Assembly (NCBI RefSeq): GCF_007559335.1
Contig: NZ_VMBG01000001.1
Span: 868,001-932,000 of the forward strand
Direction of reading: 5' to 3'
DNA length: 64,000 nt
Source: Rariglobus hedericola
Lineage (GTDB): Bacteria > Verrucomicrobiota > Verrucomicrobiia > Opitutales > Opitutaceae
Shown: piece by piece, positions 34,497-43,102 of the stretch
How the letters are laid out: the number at the start of each line of letters is the position of its first letter
Position numbering within the stretch: position 1 is the first letter of the stretch
Program-made: the position numbers and the translations under genes
Notes under the pieces: model-generated
Seen by the model: only the letters and a program-made list of their open reading frames with translations
Told to the model about the DNA's origin: nothing
Database searches by the model: none

Positions 34497-35531
34497 ATGG
34501 CCACGACGCTTTTCACTCAGAACATAATCGCGTGCATCTGGGATTTCGACAAGACCTTAATCCCCGAATACATGCAGTCTCCGTTGTTTCGCCGTTACGG
34601 CGTCAACGAGCCCAACTTCTGGAACGAGACCAACAACCTCGTTTCCACGTATCATAAACGTGGCTACCAGCTCTCCAGCGAGATCGCCTACCTGAACCAC
34701 ATTCTCACCCATGTGCTCGCGGGACAAATGGCCGGCCTCAACAACCGCATCCTTCGCCAATGCGGTGCCGACATCAATTTCTACCCCGGCATGCCGTCCT
34801 TCTTTGACCGCAGCCGCACGTTCGTCCGCGAGAAAACCGAACACATCAAGCACGAGATCTCGCTTGAACATTACATCGTCAGCACGGGCTTGGCCGAGAT
34901 GATCCGAGGCAGCGCTGCCGCCCCCGGCGTGGATGGCATCTGGGGCTGCGAGTTCGTGGAGAACCCGCTCCAGCCCGGCTTCCTCAAGCAAAAGGAAATG
35001 GATCTCACCGCCGAGGCCGAGATCGCCCAGATCGGCATGGTCATCGACAACACGACCAAGACGAAGGCCATCTTCGAGATCAACAAGGGCACCAACAAGA
35101 ATCCGTCCATCGACGTGAATTCCAACATCAAGCCCGAGGACCGCCGCATTCCTCTGCAGAACATGATCTACATCGCGGACGGTCCGAGCGACATCCCGAG
35201 CTTTTCCGTGGTCAAGAACGGCGGCGGCAGTGCCTACGCGGTTTACAACCCCGATTCGACCGCCGAGTTCGAGCAAAACGACCGCCTGCGCCAAGCGGGT
35301 CGGATCGACCATTACGGCCCCGCCGACTACGAGGAAAAGAGCCAGACCTCCCGCTGGCTGCGCCTGCAGATCCACAAGATGTGCGACCGCATCGTGGCCG
35401 ACCGCGAAGCCGCCGTGGCCCAGCGCGTCTCCCGCCCGCCCCGACACCTCTCGACCACTCCGGAAGAAGAAGCCGCCCGTCAGGCCGGCAAGGGTCCGCG
35501 CCAGACGTCGTTTATCGACGAGACGCCCTGA
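34497..35531 (+). CDS. HAD-superfamily hydrolase
   Basis: A probable phosphatase of 344 residues. HAD motif I is ACIWDFDKTLIP (nucleophile and acid Asp), motif II is HYIVSTGLAEM, motif III probably a Lys in FLKQKEMDL, and motif IV IYIADGPSDIPSF with the two Asp residues that bind Mg2+. The cap is helical and inserted after motif I (C1 type). It is longer than most small HADs; the C-terminal ~80 residues are extra and basic/polar (RPPRHLSTTPEEEAARQAGK). Substrate unknown. Its stop is about 60 bp ahead of a strong bidirectional terminator. Confidence 0.85.
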   Translation: MATTLFTQNIIACIWDFDKTLIPEYMQSPLFRRYGVNEPNFWNETNNLVSTYHKRGYQLSSEIAYLNHILTHVLAGQMAGLNNRILRQCGADINFYPGMPSFFDRSRTFVREKTEHIKHEISLEHYIVSTGLAEMIRGSAAAPGVDGIWGCEFVENPLQPGFLKQKEMDLTAEAEIAQIGMVIDNTTKTKAIFEINKGTNKNPSIDVNSNIKPEDRRIPLQNMIYIADGPSDIPSFSVVKNGGGSAYAVYNPDSTAEFEQNDRLRQAGRIDHYGPADYEEKSQTSRWLRLQIHKMCDRIVADREAAVAQRVSRPPRHLSTTPEEEAARQAGKGPRQTSFIDETP

Positions 35532-35595
35532 GGGATACCAGACGTCCGATTACCTTCCCACTGATTCAGCGCTCCATGAGTTAAAGTCATAAAAC

Positions 35596-35633
35596 AAAAA
35601 AGCCGGCTTCTCTTTCGAGAAGCCGGCTTTTTT
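35596..35633. terminator. Bidirectional intrinsic terminator
   Basis: AAAAAAGCCGGCTTCTC pairs with GAGAAGCCGGCTTTTTT, a perfect stem around a TTTC-type loop with A and T runs on either side. It serves the rightward HAD gene and the leftward FecR-domain gene, which converge here. Confidence 0.92.
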
Positions 35634-35642
35634 AAAGACCGA

Positions 35643-36329
35643 TTACGTCTGGCTGGAAGGGCTGGCAATAGTCGGATCAATTACATTGGTATCGCTGTTG
35701 TTATCTTTGGTTTCAGATGTAGAGCCTTCTTCGGCGGCTTGGGATGCTTCGACAGGGCCCACGCTGCCATCAGACTGAACGGTGACCTGTTGACCAGGGA
35801 GAACCGTGACTTGGCCGCTAGGCGTGTTGAAGATGACAGCTCCGGCCGTGACCTTGAGCGTGACAACGCCAGAGGGAGAAACGGTGACCACGTAGACCGT
35901 GCCACGAGCAGCGGCAACGCCCTTCGGCGTGCGGATGGAGTAGTCGTTGATGGCCTTCTTGGAAGGATCGAGCTTGGAAACGACGTTGCCGACCTTGAGG
36001 TCAATCACGGCGCTCTGCTTGGTGACCGCGCCACCATCGGTGGTGAGGGACAGCTTGCTCAGCTCAGCAGTGGTGCTGGGCTTGATGGTGGTGGTGGAAC
36101 CGGAGAAAGCACGCAGCTCAACCTCGGATGTGTCCGAAGTGGTGATGACGGTGCCTTGTGCGAGTTTGTCGCCAACCTTGATGGCGGATTGCTGACCACC
36201 GACAGTCGCAACAGGCGAACCGGTGACTTTAAGCACAACCGCTTCAGAGGCGGCTTCGGCAGCTTGAGCACACACGGCGGTCAGGCTGACGATAGCAGCG
36301 ATGAACAGGGAATAGATCGATTTTTTCAT
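35643..36329 (-). CDS. FecR-domain exported protein
   Basis: The product is 228 residues. A signal peptide (SIYSLFIAAIVSLTAVCAQA) is followed by a FecR-type beta domain: KVGDKLAQGTVITTSDTSEV, then IRTPKGVAAARGTVYVVTVS with the conserved TPxGVAAVRGT-type motif. The tail from ~200 is low-complexity, acidic and serine-rich (EEGSTSETKDNNSDTN). Here it is exported and not linked to a sigma factor, so it is likely a structural or surface-associated protein of the PF04773 family rather than an anti-sigma factor. It is monocistronic with its own terminator. Confidence 0.85.
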   Translation of the reverse strand: MKKSIYSLFIAAIVSLTAVCAQAAEAASEAVVLKVTGSPVATVGGQQSAIKVGDKLAQGTVITTSDTSEVELRAFSGSTTTIKPSTTAELSKLSLTTDGGAVTKQSAVIDLKVGNVVSKLDPSKKAINDYSIRTPKGVAAARGTVYVVTVSPSGVVTLKVTAGAVIFNTPSGQVTVLPGQQVTVQSDGSVGPVEASQAAEEGSTSETKDNNSDTNVIDPTIASPSSQT

Positions 36330-36517
36330 TTTAGAGAGTTTGTCCTAGTAGAATTTGAATACTGCTGGCGATATGTAAAACACAGAGCGCATTCACAGCA
36401 AGCAAGAAGGCGGGCGAGAGGAAAATAACTGAGCCCGATCACTCCATCAACGTTAAGCCTTAACCTTAGCTGCACTTGGAAATCTTTAGCTCATTGTCGC
36501 CACGCAAACGGAACCCG

Positions 36518-37270
36518 TCAGGCCAGACTATTCCGCAATTCCAACACCCTGCGACGTAGATCACCGGCAAATATCTTCCTGTCAGCAATCGAACTCTTCA
36601 GGGGATCTCCCCACGCAACTCGCGCATTCACCCATGGCAGCGTCGTGAAATTCCACAAGTGCGGTGCCAGCGTCATGTCGCCCCACCAGCACACTTCATT
36701 TTGCACTGATCGCCCGGCAGGCACCGCGTAAACCAGCCCTGCCGGCACCACCAACCAATCGTTGCACACCGCCGGCTCCAGCAACGATGCCTTGAACGGC
36801 AGCACGTCCCGCCCGTCCGTCGTCGTTCCTTCCAAAAACAAAACAATCGTCAGCCCCGCCGCCATTACCGGACCGATCTCCTCGCCGATCCGCGCCACGT
36901 CGCCGCGCCGGCTGCGGTCGATGAACCGCGTCCCCGCCTTCTCCGCAAACCACCCGAACAGCGGCCAGCTCCGCACTTCCTTCTTCGACACAAAAACCAC
37001 CGGCGTCAGCGATGCGATCACCAGAATATCGAGATAACTCATGTGGTTTGCCACGATCACCGCGCCGTGCGCCGGTTCGCCTCGTGACTCCACTTTCACC
37101 GCGAGCACGCGCAACGACCGCCGGCAGGTCAGCTGCAACCACCGCGCCTTGCTCACCGCATCTTTACGCTTCGATCCGCACACCGCATACGTTACCGCCC
37201 CCCACGCGATCACCGAAAACAACGCCACCAGCCGCCCCGCCCCGCGCACATTGTTCCAGAGTGTTGCCAT
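36518..37270 (-). CDS. olsA: 1-acyl-glycerol-3-phosphate acyltransferase-like, probable lyso-ornithine lipid acyltransferase
   Basis: The product is 250 residues with an N-terminal membrane helix (LVALFSVIAWGAVTYAV). Motif I is VIVANHMSYLDIL (H-x4-D), a motif around GTRFIDRSRRGD, and motif III is LFLEGTTTDG, where E-G-T binds the glycerophosphate or equivalent. PlsC and OlsA are alike in sequence. Its place 24 bp after olsB is the reason to call it OlsA, which adds the second fatty acid to lyso-ornithine lipid. A general PlsC role cannot be excluded. It is the last gene of the seven-gene operon. Confidence 0.8.
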   Translation of the reverse strand: MATLWNNVRGAGRLVALFSVIAWGAVTYAVCGSKRKDAVSKARWLQLTCRRSLRVLAVKVESRGEPAHGAVIVANHMSYLDILVIASLTPVVFVSKKEVRSWPLFGWFAEKAGTRFIDRSRRGDVARIGEEIGPVMAAGLTIVLFLEGTTTDGRDVLPFKASLLEPAVCNDWLVVPAGLVYAVPAGRSVQNEVCWWGDMTLAPHLWNFTTLPWVNARVAWGDPLKSSIADRKIFAGDLRRRVLELRNSLA

Positions 37271-37294
37271 CGTCGTCAGTGCGCCCGAGCAAAC

Positions 37295-38032
37295 TCACCC
37301 CATGAACTTGCGCAACACCCGCGCAGGCATCGCCTGCAAATCCATCCACGTCAAAAAATCGATGGTCTTGAACTCCCGGTCGATCGCCGGCTCGCCGCAC
37401 ACCGCCGCCCCCGCCGCGAGATAAGCCATCATCAACCTCGGAATCGTTACCCGCGCCTTCGCCGCCTGCACCGCCTCCGCCGTCGCCTCGCAACGCCACG
37501 CCGCCAGCGGACGCGTCCGCCACTTCTCCGCGACCAGACTTCCTCGCGCGATCACCGCATACGCCGCCAGCCCTTCCGCCGCATCTTGCGATGTCAGCGA
37601 GCTGCACCCCACGAGATAACGCGCCCCGCGCTCCTGCGCATACTGCGCGATTCCGCGCCACAGCAACCCGAGCACACTCTGGTTCCGATGCTCCGCCGCC
37701 ACGCACGCGCGCCCCAGCTCCACCATCTCACTTCGCACCGCCTCAAACGGCGCAAAATCAAACTCCCGCGCACTGTAATAACCCAGTCTCGACGCGCCTG
37801 CCATTACACCCGTCTGCAACCGATACGTGCCCACGATCGCCCCCGTCTCACGCTCCACGATCAGCAGGTGGTCGCACACCGCATCAAACTCGTCCGCATC
37901 CAGCCCCGTCGCCTCCGCGTCGGGCAAGCCTTCGCCCAGCTCCACGTTGAACACCGCGAATCGCAACCGCTGCGCCGCACGCACGTCGTCCGCGTTTTTC
38001 GCCAGCCTCAACTCATAACGCTCCGTGTTCAT
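37295..38032 (-). CDS. olsB: Ornithine N-alpha-acyltransferase, OlsB-like
   Basis: A GNAT-fold acyltransferase of 245 residues in the Acetyltransf_5/OlsB group (also annotated as hemolysin-like). Family blocks: AQRLRFAVFNVELGEGLP, DAVCDHLLIVERETGAIVGT followed by YRLQT, GYYSAREFDFAPFE, VELGRACVAAEHRNQSVLGL. OlsB transfers a 3-hydroxyacyl group from ACP to ornithine, the first step in making phosphate-free ornithine lipids. The start overlaps the preceding gene by ATGA at 38029-38032. Its pairing with an OlsA-like gene supports the call. Confidence 0.87.
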   Translation of the reverse strand: MNTERYELRLAKNADDVRAAQRLRFAVFNVELGEGLPDAEATGLDADEFDAVCDHLLIVERETGAIVGTYRLQTGVMAGASRLGYYSAREFDFAPFEAVRSEMVELGRACVAAEHRNQSVLGLLWRGIAQYAQERGARYLVGCSSLTSQDAAEGLAAYAVIARGSLVAEKWRTRPLAAWRCEATAEAVQAAKARVTIPRLMMAYLAAGAAVCGEPAIDREFKTIDFLTWMDLQAMPARVLRKFMG

Positions 38033-39630
38033 CGCAACAGCTCCCGTATCTCCGACACGCTTAACACCCGCGCCCCGCGCGCCCGGTTCGCCGCGCCGAT
38101 CTCAAACGCCAGCGCCCACTGCCTGCACAACACCCGCCACCCAAACCACACCGAGTGCTTCGGGTCATAGATACTCGTCGCCTCCGATGTCAGTCCGTTC
38201 AGCTCGATCACCGTGAACTCCCCGCGCCGAAACGCCTCCGCCGACGTCGTCCGCACATCATACCGCCCGAAATAAAACCCCTCAAACGTCCGGCTCACCC
38301 GCTCCACTTCCTTCGTCAGCTCCGTCGTCATCAGTTCCGTTCCATCCAAAAACACTGCACCGCGGCAATGCGTGCCGAGCTCCGTCAACACCACGCGCGC
38401 CCCCGCCGCCGGCACTTCGTCCAACCGCACCGCAAACTTCTCCAGGAAAAACCGCCCCATACACACCGCTCGGTCATCACAGAGGATCAATTTCTCCAAC
38501 GTGCTTCGTCCGTCCCCAATCAGTTCCACCATGCGCTTGTCCGTGATCGCAAAAATCTCCCCGCGCTCCGCCCCCGGTATCCGCACATAGAATACACCAT
38601 ACTCCACTCCCGCCACATACCGTTGCGCAATCAACACCCCCGGCTCGCCCGCCAGCGCCGCGCGCGCCTGCACCTCATCCCGCGCGATCACCACACCCGA
38701 ACCGCGCTCGCCCACATCCGGCTTCACCACCACCGGCCAACCGTGCGTCTCTGCGAACCGTTTGACCACGTCCCAACGCGTCTCCACCTCGCCTGCATCA
38801 ACTCGCACCCACTCCGCTACCGCGTCACCCGCACCCGCCAGCGCCGTCAGGATCTCGCTCTTCGATTCACCCACCAGTCCGCCGCCCGCGCCGATCCCCG
38901 GATTCGCCGCCGTGAACACGGTCGCCCCGCGATGTTTCACCGCGAGCCAGACACAATAAACCACCACCGGCGGATACACCGCCCACCTCGGCCAGAATTC
39001 CCACCTCGTCACCCGCCGCCATTTACCGAGCAGCAACCGCCGCCCGCGCCACGTCGCCGCCTGCACCCCAATCTTCGCCACCAACCACACGACCACGCCC
39101 GACGCGAGCAACCAGCCCACCGCCTCCGTCCACACGTCAAACCATCCCAGCACCGCATTGCCCGCCAACGCCGCTCCGCCCACCAGCAGCGGAGTCCACA
39201 GCGCGCATGCCAGCGCGAACCACAGCGTGAATTTCCTCCACGGCATCCGCAGCACGCCCGCCGCCACATACGTCGGCAACCGCGTTCCCGGCATGAACCG
39301 GCTCGCCAAAATCACCCACGCTCCACGTTCCGCAAACCACCGTTCCGCGCGCGTGACCGCCTCGGCCGACACCCGCCCGCGCAACGGCCACCGCGTCAAC
39401 ACCCCGCGCCCCAGCACCCGGCCCGCGAGCACGAGCAGCAGATCACCGATAAAAATCCCCGCGAAACACGCCGCCACCGCCGGCCCCAACGCCAGCTTGC
39501 CCGCCGCCACCAGCAACCCCGCCGCGATGCACGCCAGGTCTTCGCTCACCAGCGTCGCCAGCGCGAGCCCCACCAGCGCCAGCATGACGTCACCACTATT
39601 CAAATACGCGTCAACCCACTCGAGGTTCAT
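38029..39630 (-). CDS. DedA/SNARE-associated membrane protein fused to an ATP-grasp domain
   Basis: A 533-residue two-part protein. Residues 1-190 are a DedA (VTT) membrane domain: LALATLVSEDLACIAAGLL, GIFIGDLLLVLAGRVLGRG, and ASRFMPGTRLPTYVAAGVLR with the DedA F-x-x-G-x-R motif. Residues ~240-533 resemble ATP-grasp ligases: WPVVVKPDVGERGSGVVIAR (ATP Lys and glycine loop) and FTVIELNGLTSEATSIYDP (Mg-binding E-x-N). DedA proteins act as lipid flippases in several bacteria; the ligase half suggests attachment of an amino acid or similar to a lipid head group. The start at 39630 is fixed by an ATGA overlap with the upstream gene. It is just upstream of olsBA, so action on ornithine lipid is possible (inference). 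Confidence 0.8.
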   Translation of the reverse strand: MNLEWVDAYLNSGDVMLALVGLALATLVSEDLACIAAGLLVAAGKLALGPAVAACFAGIFIGDLLLVLAGRVLGRGVLTRWPLRGRVSAEAVTRAERWFAERGAWVILASRFMPGTRLPTYVAAGVLRMPWRKFTLWFALACALWTPLLVGGAALAGNAVLGWFDVWTEAVGWLLASGVVVWLVAKIGVQAATWRGRRLLLGKWRRVTRWEFWPRWAVYPPVVVYCVWLAVKHRGATVFTAANPGIGAGGGLVGESKSEILTALAGAGDAVAEWVRVDAGEVETRWDVVKRFAETHGWPVVVKPDVGERGSGVVIARDEVQARAALAGEPGVLIAQRYVAGVEYGVFYVRIPGAERGEIFAITDKRMVELIGDGRSTLEKLILCDDRAVCMGRFFLEKFAVRLDEVPAAGARVVLTELGTHCRGAVFLDGTELMTTELTKEVERVSRTFEGFYFGRYDVRTTSAEAFRRGEFTVIELNGLTSEATSIYDPKHSVWFGWRVLCRQWALAFEIGAANRARGARVLSVSEIRELLR

Positions 39631-40316
39631 AGGCGCCACACTCCGCGTTCGCCGCCGGTCATCGATTCATAATCCAATTCCCGCACACCCGTCCTCACGC
39701 GCACCGCGCACACACTGCGTGTGCAGGCGTCCGCCCTCCGCATGAGCACCGACTCCGCACCCGCCGCCGGATCATACTGACGCTGAAACGCCGCCAATCC
39801 CTCCGCTGTCCGTTCGTCCCACGCCGCCCAGCGCGCGGCCCGCGCCGCCTGCACGCGCTCGGGTTCAAACGACGACGAGGTCAAAAACTCCGGCGCCTCC
39901 GCCTCGTGCATCGCCTGGCCATCCCACCGCAGCCACACCGACCCGCCCGCCGCATCCACCGCCACCAGATGAAACGGCGCGAACCGCTTCAGCTCCACCG
40001 CGTGCATCACCCGCACCACGTCCTCCGCCCGCACGCACTCCGCGCACATCAGCGGCAACCGCCCGCGGCTTTCCAAGCCCGTCTCCACGACGCCACGCGG
40101 ATAATAATTCAACAAACACACCGTCACGCCGTGCTCGTTCAACATCAGCCAGGTCCCGCCATGATCGCCATCCGCCGGCGCGACATAACGCACGCCGTCC
40201 TCCGTCCGTTGCTCGACCGGCGCACGTTCCTCCGCACGCACATGGCGTTCATCGCGGTTGAAAAACAAATCATAGCCATCCGCCTCCGCGGACGCCCGCC
40301 AGGTCAGTGTGCACAT
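39627..40316 (-). CDS. NRDE/TANGO2-family protein
   Basis: The product is 229 residues. It begins MCTLTWRASAEADGYDLFFN followed by RDER, which carries the family Cys2 and N-R-D-E (here FFNRDERH) motif. TWLMLNEHGVTVCLLNYYP is the next conserved block. The family (NTN-hydrolase-like; human TANGO2 is linked with lipid and heme trafficking) has no settled activity. The start at 40316 gives Cys as residue 2, as in the family, and overlaps the DinB-type gene by 13 bp. The gene overlaps its downstream neighbour by ATGA. Confidence 0.83.
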   Translation of the reverse strand: MCTLTWRASAEADGYDLFFNRDERHVRAEERAPVEQRTEDGVRYVAPADGDHGGTWLMLNEHGVTVCLLNYYPRGVVETGLESRGRLPLMCAECVRAEDVVRVMHAVELKRFAPFHLVAVDAAGGSVWLRWDGQAMHEAEAPEFLTSSSFEPERVQAARAARWAAWDERTAEGLAAFQRQYDPAAGAESVLMRRADACTRSVCAVRVRTGVRELDYESMTGGERGVWRL

Positions 40317-40822
40317 GCGGCGGCCTGGGACTGCAAATACCGCAGCGTCGAGGGAGCCATGCCGAAATCCTTCGGCAGTTTCTGGCCGCCCAGCTGACAG
40401 ATCACTCCGATCAACGCGTAGTGATGAATCGTGTGGCTGAGCAAAAACTCCAGCTCGCGCACGACCGACGACACGCCCCAGGTCGTCGTATCCGCCGGCG
40501 CGCACTCTGCGCGCACGCGCAACGCACGGTCCGCCTCCAGCCGCTCTAGCCGTTCACCGATCGCCTCCAACTGCGCCGCCGCATAGCCGGGATCTTTCTC
40601 GATCAACGGATCACGCGCCCGCGCTTCGTAATCGATCTCGCCGGTCTCCGTCCCTTGCAAAAAACTCAGGTAGTGCTCGATCACATGTCTCAAATGTCCG
40701 CCGGTCGAGCTGTTGAAACACGCCGGAGTCCGCTGTGCATATAACTCCGCCGAAAGCCCCGCCAGCAGTTCACTGCCTTGGCGCAACGCCGCCACGTTGT
40801 CGCGAATACTTGGTGTGATCAT
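40304..40822 (-). CDS. DinB-family four-helix protein
   Basis: A predicted four-helix-bundle protein of 172 residues of the DinB/YfiT type. Metal-binding His residues are visible in GGHLRHVIEHYLSFLQG and LLSHTIHHYALIGVICQLGG. Members use a metal ion and low-molecular-weight thiols such as bacillithiol or mycothiol in detoxification reactions; here no thiol is known. 15 bp after the YHS gene and overlapping the TANGO2-like gene, so within the ECF-controlled operon. Confidence 0.82.
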   Translation of the reverse strand: MITPSIRDNVAALRQGSELLAGLSAELYAQRTPACFNSSTGGHLRHVIEHYLSFLQGTETGEIDYEARARDPLIEKDPGYAAAQLEAIGERLERLEADRALRVRAECAPADTTTWGVSSVVRELEFLLSHTIHHYALIGVICQLGGQKLPKDFGMAPSTLRYLQSQAAACAH

Positions 40823-40837
40823 GAAATGAAAGGGAGG

Positions 40838-41284
40838 TCAGTTTTTAAGGATCTTGGGCCAGTTCTCCTCGGCCTTGGAAATGTTATCGGGAATATTTTC
40901 AGCCCATTGAGACTGCACTTTCGCGTTGTAGTTCAGGTAAAGACGGTTGTTTACGATTTTCCAAGCGTCCGGATCGATGCCCGCCGTGTAGCCGCGGCTC
41001 ACCGCCCACGCGCAATATCCGCCGAACTGCGGCGCGTATTTCACCGGGTCGGCCTTGAAGAGATCGCGGTGAGCCGCGCTCGCGAAGCGCCACTCCGCCC
41101 CGTTCCACTCGTGGATAAAATCCGAACTGCCCTTCACCGGTTTCGAGTCCGTGAAGTAAGCCACCGGATCATAGCCCTTGATCGCCACGCCCGTGAAGGT
41201 CGTGTTCACGGGCTTCTCCGCCCGCAGCACCGCCGTTGAGAATAACGCGAGCACCACCGCCGCCAACCGGATAAAGAGTTTCAT
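40838..41284 (-). CDS. Exported YHS-domain protein
   Basis: The product is 148 residues with a signal peptide (LFIRLAAVVLALFSTAVLRA). The domain spans AIKGYDPVAYFTDSKPVKGS, WRFASAAHRDLFKADPVKYA and PQFGGYCAWAVSRGYTAGID, the typical periplasmic YHS family in which the core motif is Y-D-P-V-A-Y. YHS domains bind metals such as copper in some cases; the function of exported single-domain members is unknown. It is 18 bp after doxX and the pair is often found together. Confidence 0.88.
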   Translation of the reverse strand: MKLFIRLAAVVLALFSTAVLRAEKPVNTTFTGVAIKGYDPVAYFTDSKPVKGSSDFIHEWNGAEWRFASAAHRDLFKADPVKYAPQFGGYCAWAVSRGYTAGIDPDAWKIVNNRLYLNYNAKVQSQWAENIPDNISKAEENWPKILKN

Positions 41285-41302
41285 ATAAAAATGAATTAAG
41301 AG

Positions 41303-41719
41303 TTAAAGTTTCGAACCGATCACCGGCAGGTCGTGCCGGTGAATCCACGCGATGAACGCGCTTCCAAAAAACACCACGACCGCGAGCCCGAACAGCAGTC
41401 CGCCATCATCCTGCACCACGATGCCGAGCTTCGTGAGATGGAAAAAAATCGCCCCGCTGATCACACCGAGCGAGATCACTGCACCCACCGGCACCAGCGC
41501 CGGCACGAAGAGCAGCACCGCCGCGATCAGCTCGACCACGCCCGAACCGTAGCGGCCCCACGGCTCCTGGCCGACGGTTTCAAAGATATAGACCGACTCC
41601 GGCGCACCGGAGAATTTGAAGAACAACGTCTGGAGAAGGATGATCGCAACGATCACGCGAACCACCCAACTCGCGACACGCAAGGGAACCGGCAACGATT
41701 GATAAGCAGAGGATGACAT
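41303..41719 (-). CDS. DoxX-like inner-membrane protein
   Basis: The product is 138 residues with four transmembrane helices (VVRVIVAIILLQTLFFKFSG, SGVVELIAAVLLFVPALVP, AVISLGVISGAIFFHL and LFGLAVVVFFGSAFIAW). The layout and the F-K-F-S-G-x-P-E motif match the DoxX/DoxD family. In other bacteria DoxX genes are placed under stress-responsive ECF sigma factors and linked to thiol or oxidative stress. It is the first gene of the seven-gene leftward operon, directly behind a promoter-like motif. Confidence 0.85.
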   Translation of the reverse strand: MSSSAYQSLPVPLRVASWVVRVIVAIILLQTLFFKFSGAPESVYIFETVGQEPWGRYGSGVVELIAAVLLFVPALVPVGAVISLGVISGAIFFHLTKLGIVVQDDGGLLFGLAVVVFFGSAFIAWIHRHDLPVIGSKL

Positions 41720-41732
41720 AAGTGTATGACCC

Positions 41733-41762
41733 TACGAGTCGCGTCGCCGCGCTCTTATTCCC
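41733..41762 (-). promoter_or_regulatory. ECF-type promoter of the doxX-olsA operon
   Basis: On the minus strand, GGGAATAA, 16 bp, then CTCGTA; the doxX ATG follows 13 bp after the -10-like element. The same elements precede the sigma factor gene and the DUF1223 gene. The GGAAT -35 and CGTA-like -10 are usual for ECF sigma factors. Confidence 0.65.
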
Positions 41763-41768
41763 GCCATT

Positions 41769-42491
41769 TTAAAAAACACTCCGCAGGGCCTGCGCACCGT
41801 CCGGCGACACGAGCACATAGGCATGCTTCGTATCCATCCACGCGACCGACGCCACCGTGCCGCGCTCACGGAACATCGGCGCACTGTCGCCTTTGAAATC
41901 ACCGCGCTTCGCCACGTAGATGTGAAATCCGCTGCCGCCGCGCTCAAAGCACACTTCCAAGACATCGCGTCCACCGATCTTCAACGAGCGACAGCCATCC
42001 GCCTTGAGTTGGTCAAAGTCCATCGGCAAGCCCGACGCAAGCCGCGTAGCCGGGTCGCTCAACACCGTGCGTAACAAACCGCGCGGCTGGGGCATCGCCG
42101 CATGGTGAGCCTCGGAACCGACTTCACCCATCACGCCCATCGCGAGTTGATCCACCTCGACAGCCGGACGCATCGCCGGCCAGGCCGCCACAAGGCCAAA
42201 AATAATCGCCACACTCGCCGCCATCGCCAGAACCTGCGGACGCCCCCAGAACGGAATCGGCCGGCTCGCCCGCGCTCCCGCCAGAATCGACGCACGCAAA
42301 TCCGCCGGCGGCTGCACCGCGCGCAGTTTCTGCGCAACCGCCGCGTCAAACGCCTGCTCGCGCACCAGCCATTCGCCCAGTGCTGGATCACGACGCGCCT
42401 GTTCCAACGCATCACTGAAACGCGGATCAGCGTCGTCCGAACCATCCGGACGGCGCGCCTGCAAAATGAATTTGGCTTCAGTGGTGTTCAT
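41769..42491 (-). CDS. Anti-sigma factor (ECF partner)
   Basis: The product is 240 residues. The N-terminal ~80 residues (ALEQARRDPALGEWLVREQA, FDAAVAQKLRAVQPPADLRA) form a helical cytoplasmic domain fit for sigma binding. A single transmembrane helix (VLAMAASVAIIFGLVAAWPA) leads to a periplasmic domain of ~110 residues (GCRSLKIGGRDVLEVCFERG). There is no HxxxCxxC zinc motif, so it is not a ZAS-type anti-sigma factor. It overlaps the sigma gene by ATGA and must therefore be translated with it. The periplasmic half may sense the inducing stress. Confidence 0.78.
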   Translation of the reverse strand: MNTTEAKFILQARRPDGSDDADPRFSDALEQARRDPALGEWLVREQAFDAAVAQKLRAVQPPADLRASILAGARASRPIPFWGRPQVLAMAASVAIIFGLVAAWPAMRPAVEVDQLAMGVMGEVGSEAHHAAMPQPRGLLRTVLSDPATRLASGLPMDFDQLKADGCRSLKIGGRDVLEVCFERGGSGFHIYVAKRGDFKGDSAPMFRERGTVASVAWMDTKHAYVLVSPDGAQALRSVF

Positions 42492-43030
42492 GACGTCTTC
42501 CTCTCAGAAATGGGGAACGGGATTATTTTTTGCGCGGACTCCTTCTTCGCCAGCACCGCGCGCAGCTGGGCTTTTCCACGCGACAACCGCGACATCACCG
42601 TGCCGATCGGCACCTCCAGCATGTCCGCGATTTCCTGATACGGCAGGTCTTCCAGATAGAACAACGTGAGCGGCGCGCGAAACGCCTCATCCACTTCCTG
42701 CAATGCCTCGACGACCGTCTGCGCATCCATGTTGAGCGCCAGATCGATCTCCGCCGCCGGCACATCATCTTCGCCCGGCGGCAGGTCCTCGATGGCCGTG
42801 AGCCGCGACCCGCGCCGGCGTCCGCGCAAAAATTCGCGATACAACGTCGTGAACAACCAGGTCTTCACTTTCGACGCATCGCGCAACGCCGCGCCCTTGG
42901 TCGCCCACACATAAAACGTCTGCTGCGTCAGGTCGCACGCGTCCGCTGAATTGCGCGCCAGGCTCAGCGCAAACCGGTAAAGCGGCGCGTAGTAGGCATC
43001 GACCAATTGAGTGAAGGCATCCTGTCCCAT
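42488..43030 (-). CDS. ECF-type RNA polymerase sigma factor
   Basis: The product is 180 residues. Region 2 is FTQLVDAYYAPLYRFALSLA, RNSADACDLTQQTFYVWATK with the DLTQQTF core-binding motif. Region 4 has FYLEDLPYQEIADMLEVPIG then TVMSRLSRGKAQLR, the -35-binding helix-turn-helix. The start at 43030 (MGQDAFTQLV) is preferred because upstream codons are basic, low-complexity and pass through the promoter motif. It is co-transcribed with the membrane anti-sigma factor. Its own promoter region carries the same motif as two neighbouring transcription units, so it probably autoregulates. Confidence 0.9.
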   Translation of the reverse strand: MGQDAFTQLVDAYYAPLYRFALSLARNSADACDLTQQTFYVWATKGAALRDASKVKTWLFTTLYREFLRGRRRGSRLTAIEDLPPGEDDVPAAEIDLALNMDAQTVVEALQEVDEAFRAPLTLFYLEDLPYQEIADMLEVPIGTVMSRLSRGKAQLRAVLAKKESAQKIIPFPISERKTS

Positions 43031-43037
43031 GTAGGCG

Positions 43038-43066
43038 TAAGAGCCGCGACCCGCCGGCTTATTCCC
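43038..43066 (-). promoter_or_regulatory. ECF-type autoregulatory promoter of the sigma operon
   Basis: GGGAATAA, 15 bp, CTCTTA on the minus strand; the sigma ATG is only 7 bp beyond the -10-like element, so the transcript would be nearly leaderless. Confidence 0.6.
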
Positions 43067-43102
43067 GCAAATCCATAAAGTTTTCCACCCTACCCGCGAG
43101 CG

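Noticed and set aside
35643-36329. FecR-domain protein as an anti-sigma factor
   Set aside because: It has a cleavable signal peptide, no cytoplasmic sigma-binding domain and no sigma gene next to it.
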